64,000 nt of DNA from Prostheceraeus crozeri (lineage: Eukaryota > Platyhelminthes > Polycladida > Euryleptidae): the NCBI GenBank assembly GCA_907163375.1, contig CAJQUW010009052.1, positions 1 through 64,000 on the forward strand. Reading direction: 5' to 3'. The stretch's first letter is position 1, and the number at the start of each line of letters is the position of its first letter. Both the position numbers and the translations under genes were made by a program. The notes beneath the pieces are model-generated. The model worked only from the letters and a program-made list of their open reading frames with translations. It made no database searches and had not been told where the DNA came from. Below, in pieces: positions 11,447 to 22,746 of this stretch.

Positions 11447-12634
11447 CTGAAACGAGAGAAAGATGTTTTTCAATGCGATGTAGTTTCAAGGATTATGCAA
11501 TCAAAAATCAAATCAGTGAATATCAGAAGCGTCAACAATTTAATCTACAAACAAACTTAACTATATCATACCAATCAACGTTCTAGACTGATCAATAACA
11601 TTCATCGTGATTCAATGAACGAGGTTGCATTATGCACAATCCATAATAAACGATCAAACTACGTCCAAAATGGACGACAACATCTTTTCTTCGCAAAACG
11701 CATGTCGGATGACAAGGGCAGGGGCAAATCCAGATGTGGACAAATTTCTAAAAATCTCAATCGGCCTACTAGGTAATAAGGAGCCGGAGCCCACGCTTTT
11801 TCAAAAAAATTGAGGCTCCAGCTCCGTCCAACCTTAACAACAAATGTTCAATTTCTCTTATGAATAACTAAAATTCAATGTATAAATAATGTTATATTAT
11901 TTAATTGCTTCATAGATTATAGCGAAATATAACTCGTTTGTACGTTGGAACGGTCATCCTTTTCCAATTTTTAGGGTAGCTAGATTTTTTGTTTCAACAT
12001 GTTTTGTCTCGATAGATAGTTGAATTGCTATTAGAATCAGAGAATGAGTAATGCATAATTCTACTTCGCTTATTAGCATTTTTCGTCGTCGATTTTCGCG
12101 GTCTTGCGCATTGCTCATATCTTTTCAATGCCCTATTTAAACTGACCATACACTGACCATTGCCCCAGGATAATCCTGTACAATCTCCTGCTTTATCCTT
12201 CATAGATTCCAAGGAATCAGAAGCGTGATCCTCTCATCTTCTCAAATGTAACGTATCAATCCATTCCGCACACGATCTGTGAATTATTCGTCTTTTCCAC
12301 TTTCACGCGTAGCTAGCCTTACCAATAGTGGACCTTTGATTTACCTTATCAAGAATATCAAAATATTTGTAGTTAAGATCAAGTGAAAATGAGCATGAGA
12401 CAATAAATATTTAACCTCTTATCTCCGGCTACATGAAAACGAACGAGTTGAGCAAAGATTTTTTAGATGATTAACCATTTGATACCCTTGAAAGTATTTT
12501 CAGGATTGAACGCTTGATATACATATTCCAATAGTGTTTAAATGGTAGCTCAAGTGAAAACAACAAAATTCATGCAATCTAGCAGAAACAATGCAAAAAT
12601 AAATGCAATCTGACAGAGTCTACATTTTCTTTAC
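11447..12634. other. Intron DNA, nothing recognised
   Basis: AT-rich sequence between the candidate terminal Cav1 exon and the piggyBac remnant. No repeats with clear ends and no coding text were recognised. Confidence 0.35.
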
Positions 12635-13730
12635 CTACTGTGATAAAAATACATTGCATTTGAAACAGCTACGTGGTGACCACCACCGATCTGAGGACGC
12701 ATGGGACTCGAATTTCAAAAGACACAGACGCGATTTTCTTTGAATTGTGTTGTGCGATCTTGTCACTTGGATGTTGGATGTAAACAACAAATGGCAAGCG
12801 CACCAATAGACACATTCACATTTCACGTGAATTGGCGTCGTGGGTGGCACTTACCCACAATGTTCGGTCTGTCAGGGACGAGGAGAAGTCGATCACACAA
12901 GTTCACTCCACCCATGCCTTGTAAAATAATATAAGTCCATGCAAAAAGACACGTAGAGATAGAACTTATAGAAAAATATATATACATGCCAACAATGCAG
13001 ATTAGATTTAGAATTTTATTTTCATTTATATAGAATTCCATCTACATAAAATACGGTTAAAATACATGAAAATAGCATATGAAAGTGCAATTGACTGTAA
13101 AAAAAGCGCGAGCGCAGCACAGCAAACAGTGCAAGTATGAACCTAGTACAGTTCTAGATGAGAACAATAAATACTTACCGAAGATGTGTGTTTTTGATCA
13201 AATTTGGTTGGTCAGATCAAGTGTGTGGTCGTTGTTCCTCTGGTTTTTCGTTGTGTAGTGGCCTCGTGGGTGAAGTGATTGCTACCTATGGTTCATGAGG
13301 AATTGTTCTGCATTTTTTAGCATGTATAGATGCTGCCATCCTTGTCATCGTCCAGAAGTTGGCTGCTCCTCCCAGTCGATCGATTCTGCCTGACTTGTAC
13401 TGTTGCTCTTTGAATTGCATGACGCAATTTCAGACAGAAGATAGATGAAGAAATTGTTGAATGAATAGATAGTTGTCGGCTGGTTGTCGATATATCCTCC
13501 ACTACTCTGTTGTAAGGATTTCATCCCCAATCCAACACCCAAAGGCTCAGTTGTTTGATGACTCTCTTTTAAATGATGAGTTTGTATGGATATCCGTCTG
13601 CCCCTGCCAACATCCAAAGCCATACCCAAAAAAGTATTGGTTTGCCCTTGATGTACATTTTCATGGAATTTCCTTCCACGATAAGGAACCATGGGACTCA
13701 CAACTGAGAGGTTAGCATGAAACACAACAG
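12635..13730 (-). mobile_element. piggyBac-like transposase remnant
   Basis: Minus-strand pieces in order are: SVVSPMVPYRGRKFHEN with TEPLGVGLGM (about 13.7-13.5 kb), matching the piggyBac DESMVPYxGR start; NNFFIYLLSEIASCNSKSNS (about 13.44-13.38 kb), matching DNFFTSxxLLxxL and the xATGT region; and QGMGGVNLCDRLLLVPDRPN (12865-12921), matching YNKxMGGVDxxDQ. These are the three classic landmarks of piggyBac DDD transposases, in order and at about the right spacing. Frames change between pieces and several stops intervene, so it is dead. I could not find TTAA-flanked terminal repeats. It sits in the long intron between Cav1 tail exons 17503-17774 and 11278-11446. Confidence 0.65.
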
Positions 13731-15658
13731 CAACATGAGATCAGGTTGATGATGGACAATAATCTGTTTCTGATGGTGTACGACGCTAGACTGCACATAA
13801 CAAGATACAGAGACCGTTAGTTCATTTTAATAAATATAATGTTATTTTACAGATGCATAATGTACCTAAACAAAGCATGAAAAAATATTTTTTAAACGCA
13901 AAGTACTTTTTGTTAAAGAGTGAAAAGATATGTCTCCAAGAAGAATTTACACGTATGTTATTTCTATACGTTGGCATAAGATTATGAGTTGCAAGTTTCG
14001 AACTGTAGAAGAAAAAGGTGCTTTTGAATAGGTTTTTGACCAGCAACGATGCATGAAGCTGAACCAGGGGCTTGAAAAAATTAATTGATTGATGAACCAT
14101 CTTGAATTCAATTAAATTATTGGATCAGGTGGAAATTATTCCAATCAATTTCAATTATTTACAAGTCAAAGAAGCGTCTCATTGAGCGATAATTATAAAC
14201 TATGCAGCACAATAACATGCATAGTATTTACACAGTCGATAATGCAATGTTCTGTAGGCCTACTCAGATTAAAAACAAAGAAAGGTTTGATTATAGCCTA
14301 ATGCGAAACTTGTTATTGATAATCTGTGGCATTCATTTAAACTTTAATTTAAAAGTCTTTGACTAAGCATGGGCCTATATGTTTCACATATTCCAATAAT
14401 CCTAGATAAATTCAAATTATGGTAAAACCTCATGAAACACATGCTATCGCGATCGCAAGAGTGGCAGTGTTTCAGTTTTGAACACAGAAAATATTACGCA
14501 CGTAGAATAGAGGAGAACATATGCTAATTATCAGTCAATGCTTAATAATGTAATGAGTTCATTTGCATGTTTCGTCATGCAAATTAGTTCAACGAACATA
14601 GTGATGCAGAAAATGCATACACGTGATTCAGGTGAATTCTACTTTTGTGTTATAATGCACCCTCGCAGACCTATGTGCTATGGAAATAACTTTTCTAAGT
14701 ATTTATCAATGAAATGTAATTAAGTAATTACATTTGCAATCTAAGTAATCATCAATTTTGTGGAAGGTTCTTCCTACATTTGGCAATGATACAAAATAAT
14801 TGTAATGAATTGATTGCTCATGTGATCCAATGAAATTGATAACTAGCAAAAAATGAGACCAATCATATTGCTAATCATATCTTCCAACCCCTGAGGTGAA
14901 CATCTGACGTTGCGCTTCCTGTTTACACTTCCACATTCGATCGTGTTCACTGATATAAAAATTGGAACATGCTTCAATGTTTGCTTATTATCACAAATAA
15001 CTGAAAAAATGTCCATGTTACGAAGATAGAACAGTTGAAGTGTCACACAGAAAACTATCCCCATCATCATGCAGGAAAACAAAGCAACTTGGACTCATGC
15101 ATTGATGAATAAAATTGCGTGGAAATGGTGTAACGGTTAAGACTTTCGGTTCGAGCCCGTCATATACATACAATAAGGTGTAATAATGGGACACTTCCCA
15201 TGAAAATGCAAACATGAGGAACTTTTCACACAGCAAACACAAACTATTTTTACCATCAATTTTCTTCAGGTCACGTTGCTGAGTGGTAACTCCAAGGCCT
15301 GAAGACATCGGAATGCATTATTAGATACTCAGATTTTAAGCTTCAACTAAGTCTGTGCTTAAAGAAATCATGAGATGAGTGGTGTTCGCGTGCGAGAAAA
15401 TATAATTCATTGGGAACAAACTGAAACGTATCTGAATTCAATTTTGTGTTACATTGAAAAAAACAAAAAGGGCAAGGCTATAGCTAGCATTAGTGCACAA
15501 CACATGCAAAATTATTTCAGTAGTTAGTCTACATTGTTATAATACGACTATTGGTAAATACCATGTCTTTATTTCTTCAAATGCTATAACTTATTAACTT
15601 CAGATGAACTTATTTTTGATGAAAGACTGCCAAAAAGATAACATCGTAAATAAGATTT
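13731..15658. other. Intron DNA with one tRNA-like scrap
   Basis: AT-rich. Near 15128-15165 the text GGTGTAACGGTTAAGAC is followed closely by CGGTTCGAGCCCG, resembling RNA polymerase III A and B boxes but far too close together for a tRNA. Nothing else was recognised. Confidence 0.3.
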
Positions 15659-16254
15659 ACCGTATTTCTTCGTATACACACTGCCCTCGAATAAACGCCA
15701 TTACCAAATCTTCTGCATCGAATAGACGCCGAACTTAATTTTGTTATTATGCGCTAATGTTTGATACATCTACCATAACATGTAGCCTACACCGCACATG
15801 CCTGAATGAAGTCACCGTTGAATTGACCGATGAAAATATAACTGAACATCAATCTATTTGTCATGATCATGATCGTGTAGACAGAGGTCTAAAGATCTCG
15901 TTCAATAAAAGAGAAAGAATCAACATCCGTTTTACAGATTTCCCTTGGAAATTCATATGAATGCGGTTATCCACTCCTTCAACATGCAATGATAATTTTT
16001 AAGTGAATTGAATATCATGGCATTCATAATCATATACTAATGTCATTGATTCATAAACAAAAGTATGGAGACATTGCTATTAAAAATTTGAAAGTACGTC
16101 TCAGTTTAGACGTGGCAAAATTCAACAGTATAGTTTATTAAACAAAAACACAATCGAAAATCTTAAAAATACGAAGTTTCTACGCTCCGTCAATGTCTGA
16201 TGACACCAACGTCGAAAAAACGACGGAGCGTGTATTCGAAGGAAGGCGGTGTTA
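15659..16254. mobile_element. Candidate non-autonomous DNA transposon (MITE) with CCGTATTTCTTCG-type ends
   Basis: The left end reads TACCGTATTTCTTCGTATAC; the right end, read on the minus strand, begins CACCGCCTTCCTTCGAATAC. The two are similar over roughly 25 bases and enclose about 590 bases with no coding text. A TA at each edge would fit a Tc1/pogo-type target duplication. A single matching end also occurs at 27335-27357. The divergence between the ends makes this a moderate call. Confidence 0.4.
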
Positions 16255-17502
16255 CATCCTCCAATTCCAGGAGTTTATGAGGGTATTTGCGTGCACACCT
16301 TTTATAGCAAGGTAATCGAACTACAGTAAATAATAAATGATTCAGTGACGATGTAGTTAATTAAATAGAATAGCGATCATACGGTAAAGTATAAAAATCT
16401 ACCCGAAAACAAAATTGTCGCTGTGCTGATTATGGAGCAAGGGCCTTGTGCTAAAAATTACAAATATAACAGGCCCTGAGAAATTAGACTGTATGCACTC
16501 TATTTAGTCGCGACAAAATATTAGAAGGTTATTGTTGATTCGAGTGTTTGATCGCCTGGCTTTTCACACGAACATTTCAAACGTTTCAAAATGATGTCAT
16601 TACATATTCGCTATTGTTGTGAGTTCATGCGTACAAAGGTACTCTTCCTACATTTTACTTTCTTCCATTACCAAATTAATTTCATTACTGAGGCAAGTTC
16701 ACTGACATCAACGATTGCCAGCGTGGCGTCACTATTCCATGCTAATCGAGGACGAAGTTAAACGCTCGATTCAACGTTCGCCTCATTTAACCTCTGTCCT
16801 GCGCGTGGTGACACACCCTCTCCTCACAAATTCTGTCTTACAACACGGACGCGGCAAGGTGCAACGAAGGTGCGCTCGCCCGGAAGAGCAAGGAAGTCTA
16901 CGCGACCAATAGAGAAGTGTCCTACGCGAATCAAGTGAACATTAACTGTGACAGAATTACGAACTGTCGGTGTGATCCTGGAGGAACCTAAAGACTTCGA
17001 TTCACCACGTCATACGTGAACGCTCAAATCGGTCCTCTTAAGGGCTACCTGTTGATTGCCCTTGAATAAGATTATAAAGTTGCAATATTCCTTTTTTCAC
17101 TTCTCAACTATTTTGTTTGGGAATAAAATATCTCAAACCGTGATTATTGTATAGTTAACTACAGTGTCGGCCTACATGCATTAGCGCATACGCGTACATG
17201 CAAGCTACTCGCTTATTTACTTATACAACAGGTAAAACTCACTTGTTCATTAAAATCCATTTTTTTAGTTTTATGTGGTTTTATCTGAGTATTTGAATTT
17301 TCTACTAACCATGTAATTTTCTCTTGTTATATGTAAGCTTTTCTGAGCAATCAACATACATATACACGTGCAATTGCAAAGCTCGCATACTTGCATTTAT
17401 GCATTACAAAATATTTTCGTAAACCCTGTATAGCATCTTACCGTAAATTATTAAGTACATAAAATTTAAATGCAAACGGAATATAGTATTGAATAGTCTC
17501 AC
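16255..17502. other. Intron DNA, nothing recognised
   Basis: A GC-richer patch at 16700-16920 carries a 65-codon plus frame without recognisable similarity. The rest is AT-rich. Confidence 0.3.
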
Positions 17503-17774
17503 CTGGCATTATTGGCTTTCTCCCTCTCCCATGGGTTGGGAAGATGTGGGGATCGACACAGCTCGTACGCAGCTCTATCCATCTCCTCATTTGTCATATC
17601 TGACGCCTCAGCCAGTTCTCGACTAACTGAGCGAGGATTGAGAAGGCCTGAAAGACCTGAGTCGTGAAGGACGCTTTGAACTAAGTTATCAGCACACGGG
17701 ACGGTCGGAGGAGGAGAGGAGAACTGACGACGAGGCTTTGCAGGTGGGATTAAAGGATCTCCAGCAAACAAAGC
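17503..17774 (-). CDS. Cav1: Cav1 exon: distal C-terminal tail with DMTNEEMDRAA motif
   Basis: The exon is 272 bases, phase 0 in and phase 2 out if spliced. It encodes ALFAGDPLIPPAKPRRQFSS, PTVPCADNLVQSVLHDSGLS and SRELAEASDMTNEEMDRAAY. The segment from LVQSVL to EEMDRAA corresponds to the conserved distal tail of Cav1 (ADACDMTIEEMESAA in vertebrates). The acceptor is TTGCCTTTAG. At the 3' end the text reads AATGCCAG|GTGAGACT: it is either a good donor or, if unspliced, an arginine codon followed at once by the stop TGA at 17499-17501. Both outcomes are possible. Confidence 0.88.
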
Positions 17775-17904
17775 CTAAAGGCAAAATGTCCAATATTCAA
17801 ATATCTATACATTTGTTCTTCTCTGTATTAGTTGATGATGTTGATATCAAAGATTACAGTGCATGTACTCTTCAGTTTGACAATTTAATGAAAAGTGCAG
17901 TACC

Positions 17905-17957
17905 TTTTAGAACCCGGTAAAAGGACCGGGTTTAAGAACCGGTTTTAGAACCCGGTA
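17905..17957. repeat. Hairpin plus 15-bp direct repeat in intron
   Basis: TTTTAGAACCCGGTA occurs at 17905-17919 and again at 17943-17957. The first copy also forms AACCCGGT (17911-17918) with ACCGGGTT (17924-17931), an 8-bp perfect stem with a 5-base loop. It lies 130 bases upstream of the acceptor of the exon at 17503-17774. Confidence 0.7.
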
Positions 17958-18542
17958 TTAGAGGATATACGGCATCTCATAACAACATATTTCAGTCAAC
18001 CTATCAATTTTGACGAAATGGCTTTCGTGATGATATTTCAGCACATGAGTTTTGAAGAGTGTCAAGCCTGTCCAGTACCTTTGATATTAATTGTAGACTA
18101 ATGCTATATACAGAAAAAAATATTGCATTTAGCGGAGAAGTGTAATAGAATGATAATAATCTCTTTCGTTATACAGAAAATGATAGAGATACGGGGGAAT
18201 GAGGCAGATTCGCATTGACCATGTCGGAAACATGAGGCCAATGTTCTGTCGCATGAGACAATTACAGGTCTTTTGGCTGCTCATTCCGTTATGATCAAAT
18301 GAATAAAGTCTCATAATAAGAACACACAGGTTGCCCAAAGCATCTAACTTTCAAGAAAGGGTTTCAGGTACAGATTCGACTTAGTCCACAAGGTACAATG
18401 CTGGATCCACTACCTCGATTCCGAAAATTTACTGCTTTGAAAGTTGGTTCATCAAGCCTACTTTGCAAAGTAACTCAATTTCGAGTCAGCCAAGCAAGAT
18501 CACGTTCACTTATAAGTTGGTGCATGAACTCGCATACTGCCA

Positions 18543-19675
18543 GAACGGAGCTACTTGTTGGTGATTCTTCTTACAACCAGGATGGCTCTACTTATTGGTG
18601 AATACTTGCACTGCCAGGTTGCTGCACTACCCTGTTTGTTTGTGAATCCTCGCACTACCAGGATGGCTGTTTGTTGGTGAATACTCGCACTGCCAGGACT
18701 GTTCTGCTTGTTGCTGAATGCTCGCACCATCATGATGGCTCTGCTTGTTGGTGAATGCTCGCACCACAAGGATGGCTCTGCTTGTTGGTGAATGATCGCA
18801 CCACCAGGATGGCTCTGTTTGCTTGTGAATGCTCGCACCACCAGGATGGCTCTGCTTGTTGGTGAATGATCGCACCACCAGGATGGCTCTGCTTGTTGGT
18901 GAATGATCGCACCATCAGGATGGCTCTGCTTATTAGTGAATACTCGCACTACCAGGATGGCTCTATTTATTAGTGAATGATCGCACTACAAGGATGCGGT
19001 TTGTTTGTGAATACTCGCACCATCATGATGGCTCTATTTATTGATGAATGCTCGCACCACCAGGATGGCTCTATTTGTTGCTGAATACTCGCATCACCAG
19101 GATGGCTGTTTGTTGGTGAATGCTCGCACCACAAGGATGGCTCTGCTTGTTAATGAATGCTCTTACTACAAGGATGGCTCTATTTATTAGTTAATGCTCG
19201 CACCATCAGGATGGCTCTGCTTGTTGGTGAATGCTCGCACCACCAGGATGGCTCTGTTTGCTCGTGAATGCTCGCACCACCAGGATGGCTCTGCTTGTCG
19301 GTGAATGCTCGCACCACCAGGATGGCTCTGCTTGCTGGTGAATGCTCGCACCAACAGGATGGCTCTGTTTGCTCGTGAATGCTCGCACCACCAGGATGTC
19401 TCTGCTTGTCGGTGAATGCTCGCACCACCAGGATGGCTCTGCTTGCTGGTGAATGCTCGCACCACCAGGATGGCTCTGCTTGCTGGTGAATGCTCGCACC
19501 ACCAGGATGGCTCTGCTTGCTGGTGAATGCTCGCACCACCAGGATGGCTCTGCTTGCTGGTGAATGATCGCACCACCAGGATGGCTCTGCTTGTTGGTGA
19601 ATGATCGCACCACCAGGATGGCTCTGCTTGTTGGTGAATGATCGCACTACCAGTCCTGCCTTGTTGGTGAATACT
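18543..19675. repeat. 37-bp minisatellite, about 30 copies
   Basis: The unit is 37 bases (CCACCAGGATGGCTCTGCTT followed by GTTGGTGAATGCTCGCA). Spacing checked at 19282 and 19319 is 37. Copies are most uniform from 19200 to 19640 and decay toward both edges. Since 37 is not a multiple of three and the unit has no minus-strand stop in any frame, all three minus frames stay open for 129 to 155 codons. These are repeat artefacts and I do not call them genes. The array is in the Cav1 intron between exons 22557-22746 and 17503-17774. Confidence 0.95.
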
Positions 19676-20720
19676 CAGCTGTCATAACGGCATCACTTGA
19701 TCGTGGATGTGAATTTTCCTGACAATATGCTTGGAAATGTTCCAGATTTTCATTCTACATGCAGAACTCCCAGCCCAACACTGCAGAGAAAAGTTTTTGT
19801 ACTAACTGTGACTGACATTTAATGAATGAGGACATCAGTTTTATCCTGTTCGAGTTATGAGGCGTTTCGCAGTGATATCGAAGTATATCTCTGCTGGTAT
19901 ATTCACTAATTAATACAGTTGACTGCGGAAGGACGTTCATTCTGCCCAACAGAAGAGTTCACATTGACTTAACGAGGAGTAAATTATGTTTAGCGGCTGC
20001 GTTCATCCTTGAAAAAGAGTTGGGAGCGGTAAATTAGTTCTCTCAGAGACAGAATATCCGGTTGGAGAATTGATGACAGCAGCTGTCCTCTCCATCATCC
20101 AAGTGCGTCATTCAAATCTCTGCCTCCTCGCTCCCAGACCGAAATTATCATTGTCAGATCCATGCAAGACAAGAATTTAGTGCAAAATATGAATATTCAA
20201 TTCTGTCAGACGAGACCGATTGTCATTTAACTATATCAAACCATATCGATATTATTATCATAATCGTTGTAATTACCCATGTATTTCAATAATGCACTTT
20301 CCATACAAAATACATGAAAATGAACAAAAGAGAGCATTTAATGAATTTCACTATTTAATAAGAGTCATGAATGAACTAACTCTACTATTTCCGGTGTCTA
20401 CTCGAAATTGGCAATCAAAGTAATCAGAATTCAGCCGACGTTCGAACAACAAAGTCACGTTGAAGAAGCATGCCGTGGATTGTGGATGTTGACGAGATCA
20501 ACTACAAGACATTGACGACCACCACCTTCTGCACAGAACAAGGCATAATGCGATTTCAGCGAAACATGACATAACTTCAAAGCATTGTATTGACGGGAAA
20601 AGTCATTGATAACATGACTATTTCCTTTGCGGCGCAATTTATAACTGCAGTATGAAAGGCAAGTACAAGCTATCATATTTGGAATTGTGATAGCTTATAT
20701 TTGCAAATATCAATACCTAC
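19676..20720. other. Intron DNA, nothing recognised
   Basis: No coding text or terminal repeats were recognised. Several 65- to 73-codon frames occur by chance. Confidence 0.3.
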
Positions 20721-20724
20721 ACCT

Positions 20725-21600
20725 TCCATATCGGCTACATCAAAAGTTGCATGTAGTTGGTGGCCTATTTCTATAGGCAGGTTTGCTAATGAAGATCGAA
20801 TTTGCAATTTGTGCACTGAACAGAATGGGGAAACAGTATTTCATTTCATTTGTGAATGCACCTTGTACAATGATATCTGAACACGTTTCCCACCGTTCTG
20901 TATTTGATGCTTCCAAATACGATTTCCATGATGCAGAAGCTAAAAGTAGGTAGTCGATTGAAGTTATCGAAATACATCAGAATGGCCAATGACCTAAGAA
21001 CAATAAAGAAATCGGAAGGGTGCATGTTAGGTGATTAATATTCATGTGCATCGATCAGTCTATAGAGTGGATCAGTCCGAATCATTTTCGTGCTGAACGA
21101 GGAGGTCCGGAGCAACTCATAATCTTGCAAATTGAAAAACTGTGATTCTCCTCTGAATTAACGATAAGTTGAGCTTTGATTGTCATTTATTTTAAACTAT
21201 GTACTGATGTACTGATACTTTTCTTCTGCTCCGGGCCTCATGTTCAATATATAACTATGATTATACTTAGCAAATCGGATAGAAAAGGTAATTACCAAAA
21301 TTGATACTTTTATGAAACACGTACAAACTTCATTTTGCGCCTTATGCTATCCAACTAATATCTCGCGACTAATATTGCACATTGACACATCCAATGACGA
21401 ACGATTGTACATTTGCAGGTCTCCTCCTTCCAATGTGACTCATTACTTAATTTCATGAGATGTAATGAATGCTGGCACTTCATTTTCTCATTCTCGAAAT
21501 TGTAAATAGATATCACAAATTGTCATGTTCATTGTAATTTGTATTTATCCATAATTCATGTTCATTGTAATGAATAATCAACGTGCTTCCAGTTTCGAAA
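20725..21600 (+). mobile_element. LINE 3' fragment, decayed
   Basis: Plus-strand text at 20778-20880 reads GRFANEDRICNLCTEQNGET, then VFHFICECTLYNDI before a stop. This matches the C-terminal cysteine/histidine motif of many non-LTR reverse transcriptases (ERxCxxC, ETxxHFxxxCPxYxxxR). The following 700 bases are non-coding. They end near 21490-21600 with repeated TTCATTGTAAT words, plausible for a LINE 3' UTR, although the 3' boundary is a guess. The upstream RT is absent. Confidence 0.5.
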
Positions 21601-21989
21601 AATAAACGTTTCTGACTTCTATGTGTGAGATTAAGAATACTCCTTAATGCTCTACAGGAAAATATCTTGAATGTAATTGATAATATAATAAAATAACAGG
21701 TCCGCGGGTTGAGGTCGAACCCGGGTCGAAAGTAGAAAACTGCATCGGGCTGAAACCAGCATTGGGGAACGGGACCACGTTGAGCCCGCGCTATCCGTCC
21801 TGGTTCCCACTTTGCGTAACCCTGGTCTTATTTTCTGGATTTCTGCTTTACCTTGCAATATTTTAGTAAATGCAAATTATTCTTTTCCGGTGTCGCAAAA
21901 CTTTAAATAATGGAAGAATTTCAATTTCTTTGGAGGCAAGTGAGAACCCTACGCCTCATTTCGACAAAGAAACGTCGAATTATCTGTCT

Positions 21990-22235
21990 GTTTCGGCGAA
22001 GAATGTCCACCTCATTAAGAATTCTTTGCTGAAGCTCATCGCAACTCGTTCTAGTGTTTTGAATGATTGAGTCTTCAGACATCCCCGCAAAAAAATTCCT
22101 GGGGCCTCAGATCTGGTGACCTGGGAGGCCACTCAGCTGGATGATTGAGGGCGATTATTCTTCCTCCGAAAGGTTCTTGCAGGCGATTTCTGACATCGCC
22201 GCGCCATCTTGCACCCGCCACAGACACACTAAATT
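21990..22235 (-). mobile_element. Mariner-like (IS630/Tc1 group) transposase fragment
   Basis: On the minus strand, RVQDGAAMSEIACKNL near 22200-22150 fits the FxQDGAPPH second-aspartate region. AEWPPRSPDLRPQEFF at about 22135-22090 fits the W(P)PRSPDLTPxDFFLWG third-aspartate region. LRGCLKTQSFKTLERV follows in another frame. Order and spacing agree with this superfamily. The rest of the protein is missing and the frame is broken, so it is a dead scrap. Confidence 0.55.
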
Positions 22236-22556
22236 ATTAATCGAGCATAGCCATTCATAACTATTCTTAGTGTGTCATGGAAGACTTAGCAGTCACCGCA
22301 ATATAGTGAATGAAAGGATGGCGTTAACAAATTGATGCAATTTTCTTGATCTGCTGAATGCACACTTCTTTAGATAGATAGTTGTACTATGGTTGAAAAA
22401 ATGGACTGTAGTTACTCTGTCTTGAAGTTCCGATAATTTTAGTGTTTTCATAAGAAACTATTTTTTCATTTTCCAATAAAATCATAGATAAAATGAAGCC
22501 ACAAATTCCGATGACTGATGGCAAATCCAAACTTCAAAAACATTATTTGAACTCAC

Positions 22557-22746
22557 TTGTTTCTGTGCGAGGCTATTATCGTCCAGGAGGCGATCCTCTG
22601 CTGAGTCCTGTCTTCCCCAACATCCTCTCAGCGATCTTCGACTACTTGTAGATCGCCGATTTCTTTGAAGGAGAAGCGGTGAATCAGCATTCAATTCTTC
22701 CTCGTTCGCCGCAAGTGCAGAGGACTCGAAGTCGTCAGGAAATAAT
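22557..22746 (-). CDS. Cav1: Cav1 exon: distal tail, acidic then Arg/Ser-rich
   Basis: The exon is 190 bases: one base completes the previous codon and 63 codons end in phase 0. The acceptor is TTTTTTCACAG and the donor is CAA|GTGAGT. It encodes LFPDDFESSALAANEEELNA, DSPLLLQRNRRSTSSRRSLR and GCWGRQDSAEDRLLDDNSL. Tails of this kind in Cav1 carry phosphorylation sites and an autoinhibitory segment; here RRSTSSRRS fits a basophilic kinase site by pattern only. Phase agrees on both sides whether or not the candidate exon at 26188-26421 is used. Confidence 0.85.

Noticed and set aside
11244-11489. 81-codon minus-strand frame over the candidate last exon
   Set aside because: Out of phase with the channel, and it runs through the acceptor site.
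13345-13725. 126-codon minus frame as a host gene
   Set aside because: It is part of the decayed piggyBac transposase.
15128-15165. tRNA gene from A- and B-box-like words
   Set aside because: The boxes are only about ten bases apart, so no anticodon arm fits.
18551-19647. Six overlapping minus-strand frames of 61-155 codons
   Set aside because: All are readings of the 37-bp minisatellite in different frames.
21695-21800. GC-rich minus-strand text with GGTTCGACC, B-box-like
   Set aside because: No convincing A box at the right distance and no repeated copy.
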